DNA of 32,998 nucleotides. It comes from Oscillospiraceae bacterium (GTDB lineage: Bacteria > Bacillota > Clostridia > Oscillospirales > Oscillospiraceae). Below the pieces are notes generated by a model. It saw only the letters and a list, made by a program, of their open reading frames with translations. It did no database searches and was not told where the DNA came from. The stretch covers positions 1-32,998 of the forward strand of contig JAFTVM010000018.1 of assembly GCA_017465745.1 (NCBI GenBank). The letters run 5' to 3'. Of the stretch, positions 31,865-32,998 are shown in pieces; the first letter of the stretch is position 1, and each line of letters begins with the position of its first letter. A program made the translations under genes and the position numbers.

Positions 31865-32170
31865 ATGGACACGAATTCTCTGGGCATGATCGAAACGAAG
31901 GGGCTCATCGGGGCCATTGAGGCGGCGGACGCCATGGTGAAGTCTGCCAATGTAACATTGGTTGGCAAGGAGCAGGTGGGCGGCGGTCTGGTGACCGTCA
32001 TGGTGCGCGGCGATGTGGGCGCGGTGAAGGCGGCCACTGACGCCGGTGCTGCCGCGGCGGAAAAGGTGGGGGAGCTGATCTCCGTCCACGTCATCGCCCG
32101 GCCCCACACAGAGGTGGACGCCATCCTGCCCAAGGAGCGGCGAAATCCCCCCGTCCCCGGTAAGGGCTGA
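31865..32170 (+). CDS. eutM: BMC hexameric shell protein (EutM/PduA type)
   Basis: This 101-residue protein has a single BMC domain: [25 protein letters not shown], the [24 protein letters not shown] stretch and [15 protein letters not shown]-like end. It forms the flat hexamers that tile the microcompartment facets. The C-terminal tail ([14 protein letters not shown]) is longer and more basic than in minimal EutM. AAAGGAG precedes the ATG. Its TGA shares one base with the next start codon. The eut context supports EutM, but the sequence alone does not separate it from PduA. Confidence 0.93.
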   Translation: MDTNSLGMIETKGLIGAIEAADAMVKSANVTLVGKEQVGGGLVTVMVRGDVGAVKAATDAGAAAAEKVGELISVHVIARPHTEVDAILPKERRNPPVPGKG

Positions 32171-32856
32171 TGCTCTACACGGAGCAGCATGTCCGGGAGA
32201 ATATCCGCACCCGGGAGGGGGAGCGGGTGTTCTACCTGGGCAAAGGGGACCGGCTGACCCCGGGGGCAAGGGACTGGCTGACCCGGGAGCGGGTGGCGAT
32301 CCTGCCCGGGGAGGCGGCAAAGCCCCAGGAATACCGCCTCCCCAACGGAGCGGTGCTCCGGGAGAAGCCTGAGGAGCTGACCCATCTGCAGGGCAATGTG
32401 CTGGTGCCCAAGACCCACCCCCGGATCGCATTCCGGGGGGCCATGGATAGTCTGGAAGCGGAGCTGCTGTTATGTCAACTTAATTGTCCCAATCTGGCAA
32501 ATCAGCTGGGGGAGATCCTGGATCTGGCCCGGCGGCTGATCCGGTGCGAGGTGCTGGATGAGGCTGTCCCTGTGCAGAAGCTGTGCGGCCTGACGGAGGA
32601 GGAGCAGCGCTCCCGCAGCCACAGACCGCAGGACTATTTCGGGATCCCTCATTTTATGCCGTCCGCTGCCGATGGGGCGGTGGTGCTGGCGCTGAACAAA
32701 TGCCGGTGCGCCGCCCGGCAGGCGGAGCTGGCGGCGGTCCGGGCGTTTACCGACGCCGACGGCAGGATCGCCCGGGGAGACATTCTGAAAGCCCTGAACC
32801 GGATGAGCAGTATGATCTATATTCTGATGTGTATGGTCAAGAGCGGGAAATTGTAG
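32170..32856 (+). CDS. eutT: EutT-like cob(I)alamin adenosyltransferase
   Basis: This 228-residue protein resembles the EutT type of corrinoid adenosyltransferase, which makes adenosylcobalamin for EutBC. LVPKTHPRIAFRGAMDSLEAELLL (about 78-101) is the family's recognisable core. PHFMPSAADGAVVLALNKCRC (160-180) supplies a His and paired Cys residues that could hold the metal, although I could not match the exact metal motif described for Salmonella. The gene is translationally coupled to eutM. Its last two codons and TAG stop (AAA TTG TAG) are the first bases of the following repeat, so the native C-terminus may have been replaced. Confidence 0.82.
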   Translation: MLYTEQHVRENIRTREGERVFYLGKGDRLTPGARDWLTRERVAILPGEAAKPQEYRLPNGAVLREKPEELTHLQGNVLVPKTHPRIAFRGAMDSLEAELLLCQLNCPNLANQLGEILDLARRLIRCEVLDEAVPVQKLCGLTEEEQRSRSHRPQDYFGIPHFMPSAADGAVVLALNKCRCAARQAELAAVRAFTDADGRIARGDILKALNRMSSMIYILMCMVKSGKL

Positions 32857-32998
32857 TTTGTCGTACACTTAACGTTTTCAATTGTAGGGGACGGGTCACC
32901 CGTCCCGGCGGTAAAACCTGGCGAATTGACATTTGTATCGGCGAATTCGTAATCGGAAGGTTCACGGGACGGGGAATCCGTCCCCTACATTGGTGTAC
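32848..32998 (+). repeat. 177-bp palindromic element, copy 4 (cut by window end)
   Basis: The first 151 bases of the element are present, beginning AAATTGTAGTTTGTCG within the eutT 3' end and running to GGTGTAC at the window edge. A unique change, GGGGAATCC in place of GGGGAACCC, breaks one pair of the second hairpin. Orientation is the same as copies 2 and 3. Confidence 0.92.

Noticed and set aside
1-32998. CRISPR arrays, tRNA or rRNA genes, transposase genes
   Set aside because: The recurring sequences are dispersed and too far apart for CRISPR; no cloverleaf, rRNA-like or transposase-like sequence was recognised.

Overview
The window looks like chromosome from a spore-forming, anaerobic, fairly GC-rich member of the Clostridia. 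A gut Oscillospiraceae/Ruminococcaceae-type organism is the best guess. Supporting signs are spoVB next to hup and rqcP, an oxygen-independent HemZ, a bifunctional Rel with the RFKD motif, a ROK glucokinase, AGGAGG-type ribosome binding sites with frequent TTG/GTG starts, consensus-like sigma-A promoters, and an ethanolamine microcompartment locus. No rRNA, tRNA, CRISPR array, phage gene or transposase gene was found.

Layout. Positions 1-2632 (+): a cut repeat copy, a YihY-type membrane protein, a DUF5685-like protein and a J-domain protein. Positions 2631-13172 (-): a long housekeeping stretch in transcription order recJ, rel, dtd, MBL hydrolase, hemZ, then an amidohydrolase-like pseudoenzyme, spoVB, hup and rqcP. 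Positions 13194-14686 (+): Nudix hydrolase and a membrane-anchored C39-like protein, divergent from recJ. Then come glcK (-) and pgi (+) as a divergent pair, a small, apparently highly expressed P-loop protein, a MATE transporter, a convergent MarR regulator, a lipoprotein metallopeptidase, a possible 32-residue protein and a four-CxxC zinc-ribbon protein (-). Positions 22233-24616 (-): a small membrane protein followed by ruvC, ruvA and ruvB.

Positions 24927-32856 (+): an ethanolamine-utilisation (eut) operon in the order alcohol dehydrogenase, eutA, eutB, eutC, eutL, eutE, eutM-type shell protein, eutT-like adenosyltransferase. EutBC deaminates ethanolamine to acetaldehyde with adenosylcobalamin, EutA reactivates the lyase, EutT supplies the cofactor, EutE and the alcohol dehydrogenase split acetaldehyde into acetyl-CoA and ethanol, and EutL/EutM form the shell. 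The operon probably continues past the window. EutN, EutH, EutPQ and the EutVW regulators are not inside it.

The most unusual feature is a family of nearly identical 177-bp palindromic elements. Two are complete (24685 and 30215), and two are cut by the window ends (1 and 32848). A shorter 107-bp relative with the same ends but a different core lies at 17796. They carry roughly 15-bp terminal inverted repeats and GC-rich internal hairpins, and they have no coding capacity for a transposase. Three flank or interrupt the eut operon, two touch the stop codons of eutL and eutT, and one lies immediately before the yihY coding region. They look like recently active non-autonomous mobile elements of a kind I do not recognise. 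Their length is a multiple of three and one frame is open throughout.
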